Assembly: GCA_964036045.1 (NCBI GenBank)
Contig: OZ038378.1
Coordinates: forward strand, 170,406,476 to 170,470,475
Origin: Eutreptiella sp. 'Long Island Sound 2002'
Taxonomy: Eukaryota; Euglenozoa; Euglenophyceae; Eutreptiales; Eutreptiaceae
Direction: 5' to 3'
DNA: 64,000 bases
Shown here: positions 49,563 through 61,333 of the stretch, piece after piece
How positions within the stretch are numbered: the stretch's first letter is position 1
How the letters are laid out: the number at the start of each line of letters is the position of its first letter
Translations under genes and position numbers: made by a program
Notes under the pieces: generated by a model
What the model saw: only the letters and a program-made list of their open reading frames with translations
Told to the model about the DNA's origin: nothing
Databases searched by the model: none

Positions 49563-52500
49563 GTGTGTGGGGAGTCTGTGTGTGTGGGGAGTTGGATGTT
49601 GGTGGAGGGGGGGGGGGTAGTGGGCTGCGAGTTTGTGCCTGCAGTGTGTTGGGAGGGTTTTTGTGGAGGAACACCGTGTGTGAGGAGTGTATGTGCGGGA
49701 ACTGTGTGTGTCCGAGTTTGCAGGGTTGGTGATACGAGTTTTTTTTTTATTTTGTCAGGGGGAGTATATTTGGGGGCTTGGGGCAGTTAGGCGCTAGGGT
49801 CATCATAGGCGCTCTGAACCATGTGTTGGGAGTGTGTGTATATTAGGTGTGTTTGGGGAGTGTGTGTGCAGAGTTGACACTGGAAGTGGGGGGGGCGGTG
49901 GGAATGGGGATGTGAGGATAGTTTGTGGGAAAAGTGTTCTGTGGATTTTGTGTCAGGAGTATTTGCGGAGTGCAGTTTGGAGTGTGCATGTGTTGAGGGT
50001 GGGGGTTAAATGTGTGTGTAATCCCGACACAGAATCTGTGCACACATTTGCCACCTGCACCCCCCAACACACACTCTCTGAGTGTTGGGAATGTGTGCAG
50101 ATTGTGTGTCAGGAGTGTGTACAGAGTGTGTGACGGGTGTGTGTGTGCCATTTCGCAAGAAGATTTCTCACATCATTATAGACAAAATATGGAAATGAGG
50201 TGCACTGTCTTCCAGGGGTCAGCATGAAAGGTGCAGAAGATGCAAGCGCAGCCTGATGACTTGGCCAGCCCCAATCAACCGCCACACGTTTAAGCAACTA
50301 GCACGTCTTTTAAGGATTTCAAATGTTCATCTCTTTGGACGGCACTGTGTGGTGATGTTTGCAGGTTGCAACGCAGATGGTGAACCCCGGCCAACACCAG
50401 CAGCTTCATGACATTTTCCAGAAAGAGCAGGCAATCCAGCGTAAAGAGGAGGTATGGAAGCCTCCCCCTCATTGACTCATGAAGGAGCCCTCTTCCAACA
50501 ACAGAGCCACAGTTGATTGTGGTACGTGGGCAGGACATGCTCTCACAACATGCTCCTCAGGGACTGTGTCGCATGTCACACATGTCACTTGGGGTGCTGT
50601 TTCACTGTCTAGCCTAAAGATGCTCTGGACTCTGTACTGCCACTGTCCTCCCTCCCGATGTTTACCCATGTTGACGTGTTTCTGGCAACTGCCGACATTG
50701 GTTGCTGTTTGTGCATTTGTTTTGTCCTGGATGTGAAGTAACACTAGAAGTGTTTGATGCAGGCCGTTGCTGGGTGAACCCCCCCTCCTGCATGCTCCAG
50801 GCTCCATGATTGGGTCCAGAGAAGTCACCAACGCTCACTAAAAGTACTGCAAACATCAGTTCTGTCTAGAGATTCGCATTACACCGCGAAACAAGAAGCA
50901 TTTCAACAGATGGATAGCTGTTGCATGGTTCAGGGTGGAACTACATGACAACGAAGAAGGCCTATGCAAATCCTGAAATTGGTGCGATTACAAATGTACC
51001 GATCCGTAAATATTCACTGTTCATTATGTTCCATCAAGCACTATCCAAGCAGGGCCACTGCTTCTGCTGTTGTGGCCAAACAACAGACACGGAAGATGCC
51101 TGATGTGTGTTTGAAGAGAGCGAGACTGTAATGATGGGACTGGGGATCAGGAGCACCGTGCTTGTGTTGACCTCTATTTGGAGAAGGATCTGAAGTTTGG
51201 ATGCACCTTGATGAAGTGAATGGTCGGTCTGGGAATGAGACAGGCATTGCAGTTCTGAGACACCTGACGCAAGAAGCAGTGCAAACGTGGGCACTCTTGG
51301 GATTCTGGGGAAAGGATTGATGTGCACAGCAGTCTGGGAAAGAAAATCAGGACACAGTGCTTGGGAGTGCAGAGTTGCATAACAGCAAGTGAATGTGTTG
51401 GCATGGAGGAGCACCGCAGCTTTTTCACTGCATGAGTCAAAGGGATTTTCACAATTGGTGCATAATCAAATGCTTTGTTTCTGAAGACGCAATTTTTTTG
51501 CGGCATAATTTGCTGAATCACATTATTCCCCGGATACTTTTTCCACCACTTTCCCGCAGTGCACCAGGGTTCCTCGTGCACATCCTGGACCCCTGAGATA
51601 GTTACCCTGGAGCACTATTGTGTGTGTTGCCCAGTCCTGGGGCCCTTGAGGGCGCGTGCGCGGTGTATTTGCCCGGCTCAGATCCGTAGACCGCACGCAC
51701 ACATCACGTTACCTAACCTGCCTTAGCCAAGAATCGTAACGCCACATTCTGACCGGGAGAACGCGTTGCAATGGCAGCGGTGGTTGCCTTTTGTGGCAGT
51801 CTTCAGCACACCTCCAATGTTCATAGTACTGCTATAGGTATATCTGGTGGTGCAAGGGGGTTCTCGTGATGGCCTTGCGGAAGACGGTTTTGTTGTGGGA
51901 GTTTAGCAACCTGTCAGTATTTTCGCTACAGGGAGAGTACAAGTAGTGCAAGTAGGAAATAGCGATTGGTACCCAAACTGAGAAAAAACATTTTTTTTCT
52001 GTTTGAAATGTTTTTTTTTCTCAGTTTTGAGAGTGAGCACTCAAAAAAAAAGTTATTTAAATCAGTTTTGAAACTGAGCAGAAAAAAACCCTGCCAAAGA
52101 CACAAGCCAGGCCTCATCTACAAGTGTGAGTTTTGTGATTTCACATGAAGCACATATTTGCCACCCCTCGGAAAATGCCAAAAAAGCACATCCATGCAGG
52201 ATGGTTTGGCCTTGGTGAGTCACTACTGTCAAGAGTGGTTGGGAAATATCCCGGGGGCACTATGCTCTCGAACGAAAACACTATTTTCTACCAGAGAAGA
52301 AATGAAGTAAAACTGAGTAAAAATCTCGAAAAACTGCTGAGTAAAAAATCTTTCGAACTGACTTTTACTTCATTTTTACTCAGTCTTGCTTCATTTCTTA
52401 TTAAGTCTTTCCAAGCACCCAAAGTGGGGTAACACAGCTTTTTTCGTGACATGCGGGGCAGCCATCAATGTGCAACCCCCTTGTTCCGTGCAGGAGCTCA

Positions 52501-55500
52501 AAAAGAAGGAGAAGGATTTGGACCGGCGAGAGCTGGCACTGCACACGAAAGAGCTGGTGACAGGTGTTCCCCTGCCCTTGTCTTTGACAGCAGCCTCTGT
52601 TGGCAGGAAGTTGAATTGAAGGTAAAATTGATCAGCCAGGGAGATGGGCCACAGACTTGCTCCATTCCCCACAATCCCAAAGTCGATTCCGGTGCTGCTG
52701 AAGGTCTGCCCTGGTAGTGATTTTGGTTTCAGCCAAGGCCCCAAGACGAGTGTGCGCGAGCAAGGGAGTGCAATTGCAACCTGGGCACCTGGGTAGCGAT
52801 GCCAGTACTGTGTCCGCCCCGTTCCACCACAGTAGACCACCCACCCACAATAGGCATGCGTGCACCTGCCAGACATGTACAGGTCTAATTTGTCACAGAG
52901 TACCTATCTGACCCATTCCTAGTGTGATTGGGATGTATCTGTGGGTTTTTTTTGCTTGCGAAATCCTGAATATAGTATACGCAAAGCCTGATTTTTAGGC
53001 GTAAAAGGCCGTTCTTCATTCACTGTGACCCTCCATGAAAATCTGAATTGGAAGGAATACTTGTGTCCGTTTTAGTGTGCCGATCAAATTGAACCAGTCA
53101 CATGCCAAAAGGTCGGACGGGTACGGAGTGTGGCATGCAGCTTGACGATAGCCATTCCAGCACAGGGTGGGAGATACCTGTTTGGGGTGGTATGGGTATG
53201 CTGGCGTGATTTGTTGAGTGGGTTGGTGATGTATATGTGACCTGCTGTGTGACTTGCGTGACTTGTTGTGGGTGGTATGGGTCCATGTGTCTTATGGGTG
53301 CGTGCCTCTAGTGGGTGGTTGTGCCCATCGCTTGGTCAGGGAACGCCAACACTGCGGTGTTGTCTAGCACGATGTGGAGCCCTTTGGGAACATATGGGGT
53401 GCGCATTGGGCTTTTTGGAGGCTGGAAGTGGCTGTGGGCGGGGTCATCTGGCGATCACTTTCCGAGCATGCACGCATGAAGTGTTGTGTGTGGATGTGTG
53501 CATGCCGTGACAGACATGTACATTCGGTGACCGCATTCGGCAATGGTCAGATCGAGGGGCACGGCAAGGAGCAGAGGGAAGTACGGGAGTCTGGACCAGA
53601 AACTGGGAGACTCAGGGGCGGTCGCAGAGCGACTTGTGGTCAGTGCTGTTCACATTGGGGCATAGGCAGGCCTGGGCCAGTCCCAGTGCAGCAATGGCAT
53701 TGTGCTCGTGTGACCTGCGAATGGCCTCATTTTCAGGCGCAGGTGGCACTGAGCGTGCAAGCAGTGCCACTGCTGGTGTCGAACGCTCCATGCTAACGGT
53801 CCTGACCCCTGCACTTGATGCACTGCGGCAGTTCAAGGATCCTGTGGTTGGCGCTTTGTGCACCACGATCAAAACCTTGGGCAATCGTTGTGATGTTCTG
53901 ATTTCTGGTGTGTCCTGGACTTTCAATTGCCCCCATGACCTCACAGCCCTCAGGCTCTCTCCGTATCCTTGCGACTGTCCTGCGTGCATGCATCTGCAGT
54001 GTACATACACACAATTGCCCCCAACCTTCTCCCTGCACACTAACCCCCACATACTCCCCACACGCCCTCCCCATTTTGACCTTCTGCTTCATGCGTTTTC
54101 CAAGATTTCTTTTTGATTTGCAGACACATGGATATACGCACGTGCAATGGACGCATTAGGTTCAATACATGTGCAGCCTAGCCATCTCTCCCTCTGTGCG
54201 CTCAGCCCAACGGTTGTGCTGTATCCGCCTTTGCAATTAGTGATTTCAAAGAGGGGTTCCTTCAGAAGTGGGTTTTTGCTGCAACATGGTGGCATGATCG
54301 CCGGTCCGTTGGCTCTTTTCACCGGGATACAATTGGGCCCACAACACCAGCGTGCAACCCCTGCCACCGGACATGTCTGCCTCTGCCCCTCAGGGCACAC
54401 TGGTGTCAGCACATGCTCACTGTCGTGGGTTGAAATGGGAGGGGGAGACTGCTTCGGCCTGATGGCATTTTGCATGACTGCGTTTGGCACCGACCCGCGC
54501 CTGCAACCACCATTTTGAACGCATCCACCCCACGATCACGAAATTACCTCAAATACGAACAAACTCCTGGCGGAATGCGTTTTGAATTCCAAACCGCGAA
54601 CCATTGTTACGAAGACCAGCATTGTGCAACGGATTCCGTGTGGTTCAGTGTCAATGTCCACAGAAGACCCAGACAAAGGCCACACAAAGCCCACACCCCT
54701 TTGCTCTCCTTTGTTTGATACAACTCCTTGCCACAGGACTACAACAGTTGGCGCAGATCAAAGAAGTGGCCTCCGAGATCTCCAACAATCCATTGGACGG
54801 CGTGGATTCGGCTCATTTGACGACTCAAAAAGAATTGCAACAAAAGATCATCGAGTTGCAATACACAGACGAAGATGAGCCGCTGGAGATCGACCGCAAG
54901 ATTCGAGAGCAGCTCATGGCATTCAAAGCGTTCAATTCATACCAGGCAAAGATGATCACCGACGTCTCCGGTCTGTTGCTGTCCCATTCCTCAGGGTTCC
55001 TTTGTTCCTCTGTGTGAGCACCACAAGTTTCGTGCGCCTGTCTGCGTGTGCGCCGAGTGTATGCATGTGCGTGTGTGAGCTCCTGTACTTGCTGCATGAG
55101 CTGAACTGTCCGTCGGGGGAGAATGAGTAGTACTATGTGGTCCCCTCTGCAGCGCCTCGACAGTTTGCAGAGCTCTGTTTCAGTTTCGGTATCGCAGTCT
55201 GCAGTAGCCTACTGGCAAGACTCGCTGTGTTGCTGACACAGAGGGTTGGGGTGCACCATGCACAGGCGTCCTGGTAGTGACGTGCGTGCCCACCCCCTGT
55301 GCGCATTTCCCACTCAGCAGGATTGCAATCACCTCTTCAGGGAGTCACGAAACATTTTTGAAAAATTTTCGGTGCAAGCGCCGTAAGAAAATGAAGGACA
55401 CGGACGTGCCATGCAAAACAGGGTGAACAACAAGATTAAGTTGATAATCAACATGTGTGCTTCACAATGTGCATTATGCATATGATATTTAAATGAAACT

Positions 55501-58331
55501 CACAGATATTGAGATAAAGGTTTGGGGTAATCCAGAAAACCTCCAGGACCTCTGTGCCCCACACCCATGAGCCCACGCAGGTGTGGATATCATTCAACGC
55601 TTCTCGCTTGGGGTGAGCGGAAACACATAGGACCTGAATTTTTTTTTGACCAGACAGAAAGGAACCACCCTTGGGCAAGGTGGGTGACTGTTTGCAATAT
55701 CTGCCATGTTTCACATCGTTTGTGGTAATCTAGGATAATAAGGGGTAGTTGGCATGAATGGGGGGGGGGGTTGGGGGCACATCCTCAATACGCCAACTAT
55801 TGGGCGCCGCTGACACACAAACGGCACACCATGCCACATTCAGCGCAGCCTCAACACACCAACTACGGGCTCCACAAACGCGGAAACGACACCAGCAAGA
55901 GCACCGGCCGCAGCGGCCGACAGAAAGCAGCAACCCGACGCAACATGCGAAGGGAAGAACAGGTGACTGTCCAGGGCCCCGTAAAAGAACAACAACCAGA
56001 CGGAATGTCACACAGGGGGGCACCCAGACAGTTAGAAACAACCCTTGGAGCTGGCCACAACCGCCCTCCATGAACATCTTCCCCTTTTCTGTGTGGTGTG
56101 ACAAGCCTGTCATGCTAGAGAACTCCCAAAGAAGTGCCTTTCAAAATTTGACAGAAGCAGGAGCTCCAATAGAACAGCACTGGGCGCCATTACAAGTAGT
56201 GTAATGTACAACACAATGCCCAATGCTGTTCTACAATACAATAGTACAATACAATTTCACAGTCATGTACAATACGGCAGGATAGGAATATTAACAGCTG
56301 CTTGAACTCAGTGCAGAAGGGTTTATGTGTTGGACAACAGCCCAAAACAGAGGGCTGGACGAGACCAAGTTTTGGTCTTGAGTGTTGGAATTTGTACCTC
56401 CTTCGACCATCAAAAAATCGCAACGCGCAAAATGGCACCTCCATGTAGCAACAAGGCTGCACTGGCGTGTGTGGCACACAATGCAAACCCCACTTTGGGG
56501 ACATATGCTGACATTGTTGCTGAGGCCAGAGAGGTTGGGGCCCCAAGAAACCCAGGATGCACACAAAATGGCGAAAACGCAAGATTTCACCGATGATACA
56601 TGGTCCTTTTGGTGAGAATTTTATGGTGCTACGCCCGTGCTTTTGGCCATGGCATTTATCAGCCCACTACCAAACTATATGCTATTCTCTTCCCTGCCTT
56701 TCCCCCCATTCGCCCCCCTTTCCCCCCAGTCTTCTGTTATGGGCTCGGGCTCGGGTACATACTGTCTAGGACTGTGTAGGACTGTGTAGACTGTGTAGGA
56801 GCATTGGACCAGAGCTGGACGTGGAAGATGCCTATGATGGGTTGCCTAAGACTGTCTCAAAGACCAAATGCTATCGGTTGACCAGCTGCCACTGGGTGGG
56901 AATGCTGCAATGTGAGCACCCTGCGTTACTCTATTTGCCATGGTGTAGATTCACGTGACCATTTGCATATTTGTTTGAAGTGCCTACCTTGTTTCCCTGT
57001 GCACGTCCAGTGTTATTTATGGTGTGAGCACTGCAAAAAAGGCGTTCTGCTATATTGTAAAGGTTTCCCGCAGTGGATTTGACCACGGGCCCTTAGCTTC
57101 TTCCATTTTGGATTTGCATGCAGAAAAGGTGTTTTGCTGAAATAGTTGCTGAGAAATGTGCCCCTATTTGTTATTTTGTTATTGGTGTTTTCTTGTGGTT
57201 GCCCTGAAAAAATGCATGGATGGTCATTCAAAATATATCCATTTTCTTGCCTACGTTTTGCTGCCCTATAAGCAGGCAATAAATCTTGGGCCGTGGAGGG
57301 CAATAGGCCTGACGCAAGATTTTTGTTGCCTCAAACAGCCCCTATTGGTCTAAAATTTGAGTAGATGATCGTAGGTGTTCACCTCCTGTTTTCATTTTTC
57401 ACCCAAGTTATGTTTTGACCAGAAAGTCTATCCCAGCGTCAAACAGGTGAGGTGCATGCAACCCTGTGCGTTTTTTTTTATCATTTTGCGGTGCGCCTCT
57501 ACTTGGAGGGAATGTTAGCATGCCGGGCACGCGCCGGGCACGCCGGGCAAAGTTTCAACCGTCACTGTCCCACCTCCAACCATTTGGGGGCATGTGTCTG
57601 TATGGGAATTCTGACCTAGCCTAGCACAGTGGGATTGGGCACTTCTTTTAGTGCCCAAGAGAGCAAGCAATTTTTTAAGAGAGGTTGATATTGTCATTAC
57701 ACTCCCTTGCCACCACTTCTTCCAATCATGCATGAATGAGTTGTACTTTTGCTGTTGTGAAAAGGGCACCCCAAGCTCAGTGGAAAGCATTGGGATAGAT
57801 GGTGAGAACATTTATTTGGATGCTGAGCGCGCGCTGGGCAAACGTTCCCTCTTGGGCCGTTGCAGGGCATCCTTGTGGATAGTGCACCCCCAGAGAAGGG
57901 GGAGCCGGCCCCTCCACGGGTTTTGGACAGTCAACGCCGCTGCCGCCCCCATTTTGGGAGGGAGTGCAGAACAAAAGTTTTCCCATTTCGCATGGCTCAT
58001 CGTGATTAGTGCGACCCAACGATCATTTTTTTTTGAGTCGTATGTGTTGTAAACCCCCCCCCCCCCCGAGTTTCGCCAGATCGCAGGGGGGGTAGACGCA
58101 GCAGGACCGGGTCCCCACCCCCTAACCCACCCTACCCCAGTTGCTGAGCTGCCAGGAAGCCTATGACAGGTGGAGGCCGGACATAGCCCCATCACGATCA
58201 CATAATAGTGAGGGTGAGGACCTGATGGATGGCTCTGTTGGACACACTGGCACTGCTTGAAACTGCCCAGAGCTGAGAACCGCAGCTTGACTTTCATGCC
58301 CTCCAAACCGTCGTGCATACTGCCGGATGCC

Positions 58332-58392
<61 letters not shown>

Positions 58393-61333
58393 CAGTTTTC
58401 GTGCACGCACCTTTACGTGTCGATACCCCGCGTCCCTAAGCTCTGTCGATTGCGTGCTGGCCTGTCATCCGTGTCCCCTTGTGGTTGGTCCCGTTCACAT
58501 GTTTTGTTACCCACAGACCCATCTCCCCTCTCTTTGGCATGATCTGTCTTCCCCCCAATGCAATCCTGCACAGGGCTCAGCAAAAAGGTCCACAGTCCCA
58601 CAGCCTGCGATACGATTACCACCTCCGTCGCGCAGCTGCAGTCGTACTGCCAGGCCTTGGCATCAGATATGCAGGAGCTGCTGGCGCACGCCCGCGCCGT
58701 GTGTACTCAGCACGAGCTCTCTTGTGCTCGGGATCAGGCAAATTTCGTCAAGGAGCAGCACCAAATCTTCGAGACCAACATGAGCCAGTGGACCACATCT
58801 CTGTCCACGTACATCCGGCAGCGGGTCTGTGCTACTCTTGGGGGCCGTTTTAGTGTAATTCTGGACCCCAACCCCTGCGCGAGGGCGTGAGGGCAAGGGG
58901 CAGGGATGATAGTAATGTTTTTGTTCTTTTTTTGGGGGGGGGGGGGCATGTTTGACCCCCCCATCAGACCCCCCTCCCCCTTGCGAGATGTCATATCATG
59001 TCATGTCATGTCAATTGGCTGATGTTGTAGTCATCCGTGCCGTAAATAAGGACCTTGGTTCTTTGTGGGGTTTTTGTTGAACGTGTTGAACGCAATGAGC
59101 CCCCTTCCTCTACCACCAAACACGTTTTGCAAGGTCTAAGAAAGTGGCCATCTAGTCAGAGTTGTGCCGCATCTATCCATGCCATCGTAGTTTGCTGTAA
59201 GTCATCGGAACGAGTGAAGTTTTAAAGCTAATTTCCATCGCATGGCAGCCAATTCTAGTTGAGCTTTGCAATGTGGGCTCCTTCCTCGGAGTCCTGACCC
59301 CGACGGAAAAAGGCAAAACAATCAGTTGAAGAAATATATTGTCGCGGCAAATCATGGGATCACCTTTGGGAAGCAACTGACTGGTTTTGCGGAAACCGTC
59401 AGTGGCGGGCAATGTGGATGTTCTGGTCCCTCCATAAGTATGCAAACAAGATGGACCGGCGTGGAAAAGCATCAGGTTCCAATTTGAATATCATTTTCCC
59501 ATGCTCACTTACACCAGACAGTCAAGTTTTCCCTGCACACTGGATAACGAATGCTTTGCAGCTGGCACAATATGGAGTCGTAATTTGGCAATCAGTATTG
59601 AGGGGCCCTTTAGTGCCCGGGATGTAGATTTGCACTATGTTTGGTTGTTTTCAGAAAAAAAAAAAGGTAGTGCAGGGGGTGGAGGGAGTTGTGTAAGATT
59701 TCTGCCGGGTTTCCGACCTGGCAGAAGCATTTGGTACTATCATGTCTCTGGTCTAATTCATGGATAACGTCGTGGTCGCGGGTAGGCGGTCCACAGGCAC
59801 ACATCATAATAAGCGAGGTGAGCAGCTTTTCGTTGGGTATTTGAAACCTCCATTTCCCTGTTGCATTAGGGATGAGTGTCTCTCACGTCTCAGTGTGTGC
59901 TTGACTCCAAGTCTTCAGGCATCATGTATCAACGTGCATGAACATGGGCCAGGGATCATGTGTCGCCCCCCTTGGTCCTTGATAGCCGACTGGTCCCCGA
60001 CGCATTTACCCCCCCCCCCCCTTTGCAATCTCCCCCCCCCCCCTTGCAATCCCCCCCCCCCCGGGAGACCGTCACTTCCATGTTTTTCTAGTTGACATCT
60101 ATTGCGCTGGTTTGTGTTGCCCATCTGCCTTACACATGGCCTTGCATTGCTTTCCCATTACTTCAAATCAATCACCTATGTGTTCTGTGATATTCTCTCT
60201 CCAAAGGCGTTGTATGGGTGTGTTGTGTTTCTGTTTCAGACCCAAGATGTTTTCTCCCGGTGACCGAATACGGTACCACTCACGCACACTTGGTGCACAT
60301 GTGTTGGCCACTGTCATGGGTCCTTCACCAAATGGGCCACATTTTTGCCACTTTCGCAACATACTCCCTGGTGGGGTCACTCCGGTGGATCACGAGAGCA
60401 CTCAACTCTCAAGGCTAGAGGCTGTGGTGGTTGGATCGCCCAAGTCTCCAGAGTCACCGGACGTTACCCAAACCAGCCCCGCGCGCCATTGCCTCCTCCT
60501 CATCAGTGCAACTGTGCCTGTCATGCAAACTGAACTCCTTGCCCCCCTTGGAATCCCCCCCCCCCCGGACCGGGAGAACGTCACTTGGTGACCGCCCCCC
60601 CCCCCCCAACCCGGGAGACCGTCGCGCGCTAACAGGGGAGATTGCAAGGGGGGCGGGGGGTGGGGACTAAAAGGTCGTACATGGCCATAAACAGCGGTAG
60701 AGGTCGGCAGATGGTTGTCATGGGGTCCAAGGGGAGTAGCACCAGGGCGATTAGAAAAATGCCTCCCGAAGGAGTGGAGGGGTGGCAGGGAGGCGCAGCA
60801 GTTTGGGGAGGTGGTGGAAGAGGGGCTCGAACGATCCACCCAGCCCCACCACCCACGGACAAACCTTTTTCCCCCTCACTCTTGGTATTGTATTTTGAAT
60901 GAGCTCGAAAGGGGCATGCACATCACCCCCATTTCCAGCCCTCCATCCAACACTCCTTGCATTTTTCCGCATGACTCCAATGGCACCTGTTTTCATGCAG
61001 GAGAAGATGCTGGAGTCTGATAAAGAGCATCTCGCAGAGCGCAGGAGCCAAACTGAGAAATACCAAGCTATTGACCCAGAGCTGACTCCAATTCGCAAAG
61101 AGATTGACCGACTTCAGAAAAGGGTTGCAGATGCGCATCAAGCCATTGCGCATTGGCGCGAGCAGCGCACGGTCATCGCCAACCTTCGCCTCAGTGTTGC
61201 CACCAACTGCCCAGAGCTCAAGAGGAAACGCAAGCGCAGCCAAAGCAGCACCCCCACCGTAGAGGAGCCGCCAGCACAGCGGCGGAACATTTTCAGTGGT
61301 GTGGGGTCGTGGTTCGGTCTGGGCTCCGCATGA
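48684..61333 (+). CDS. Unrecognised ~674-aa Ser/Pro-rich, coiled-coil-like protein, 7 exons
   Basis: Exons 48684-49562, 50365-50451, 52494-52563, 53737-53907, 54737-54970, 58574-58824 and 61001-61333 join in one frame (phases 0, 0, 1, 1, 1, 0) into 675 codons. Residues 1-293 are disordered and rich in Ser, Pro and Ala, with VIDVDQVDL near the start. The rest is mostly helical and charged: QLHDIFQKEQAIQRKEE, ELKKKEKDLDRRELALHTKE, QKELQQKIIELQYTDEDEPL, and a long C-terminal helix EKMLESDKEHLAERR ... EIDRLQKRVADAHQAI. The tail has a bipartite-NLS-like KRKRKRS and ends IFSGVGSWFGLGSA, like an amphipathic or short linear motif. I do not recognise the family. A TTTTTTAG acceptor directly precedes the first ATG, so a 5' exon (UTR or coding) may exist, and further exons could hide in the 3.6-kb intron 54971-58573. 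Confidence 0.75.
50365..50451 (+). CDS. Coiled-coil-like gene exon 2
   Basis: 29 codons, acceptor TTTGCAG ending 50364, donor GTATGG at 50452, phase 0. VATQMVNPGQHQQLHDIFQK then a Gln/Glu-rich helix. Confidence 0.75.
52494..52563 (+). CDS. Coiled-coil-like gene exon 3
   Basis: Acceptor CGTGCAG ending 52493. ELKKKEKDLDRRELALHTKE then LVT. Donor GTGTTC at 52564 was preferred to GTGACA at 52557 because only it gives the phase needed by the next exon. Confidence 0.68.
53737..53907 (+). CDS. Coiled-coil-like gene exon 4
   Basis: Acceptor TTTTCAG ending 53736, donor GTGTGT at 53908. ERSMLTVLTPALDALRQFKD then PVVGALCTTIKTLGNRCDVL, an amphipathic helix-rich segment. Confidence 0.72.
54737..54970 (+). 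CDS. Coiled-coil-like gene exon 5
   Basis: Acceptor GCCACAG ending 54736, donor GTCTGT at 54971. LQQLAQIKEVASEISNNPLD ... DEPLEIDRKIREQLMAFKAF; charged and helical. Confidence 0.78.
58335..58391 (+). repeat. (GT)n microsatellite
   Basis: A pure GT dinucleotide tract of about 55 bases in the 3.6-kb intron upstream of exon 6. Confidence 0.97.
58574..58824 (+). CDS. Coiled-coil-like gene exon 6
   Basis: Acceptor TGCACAG ending 58573, donor GTCTGT at 58825, phases 1 and 0. SVAQLQSYCQALASDMQELL, then FVKEQHQIFETNMSQWTTSL and TYIRQR. Four Cys are spread along the helix. Confidence 0.78.
61001..61333 (+). CDS. Coiled-coil-like gene exon 7: long helix, basic patch, stop
   Basis: Acceptor TTTTCATGCAG ending 61000. 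110 residues and TGA. Heptad-compatible charged helix to about residue 62, KRKRKRS basic cluster, then SSTPTVEEPPAQRRNIFSGV and WFGLGSA. Confidence 0.82.
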   Translation, partial: EKMLESDKEHLAERRSQTEKYQAIDPELTPIRKEIDRLQKRVADAHQAIAHWREQRTVIANLRLSVATNCPELKRKRKRSQSSTPTVEEPPAQRRNIFSGVGSWFGLGSA

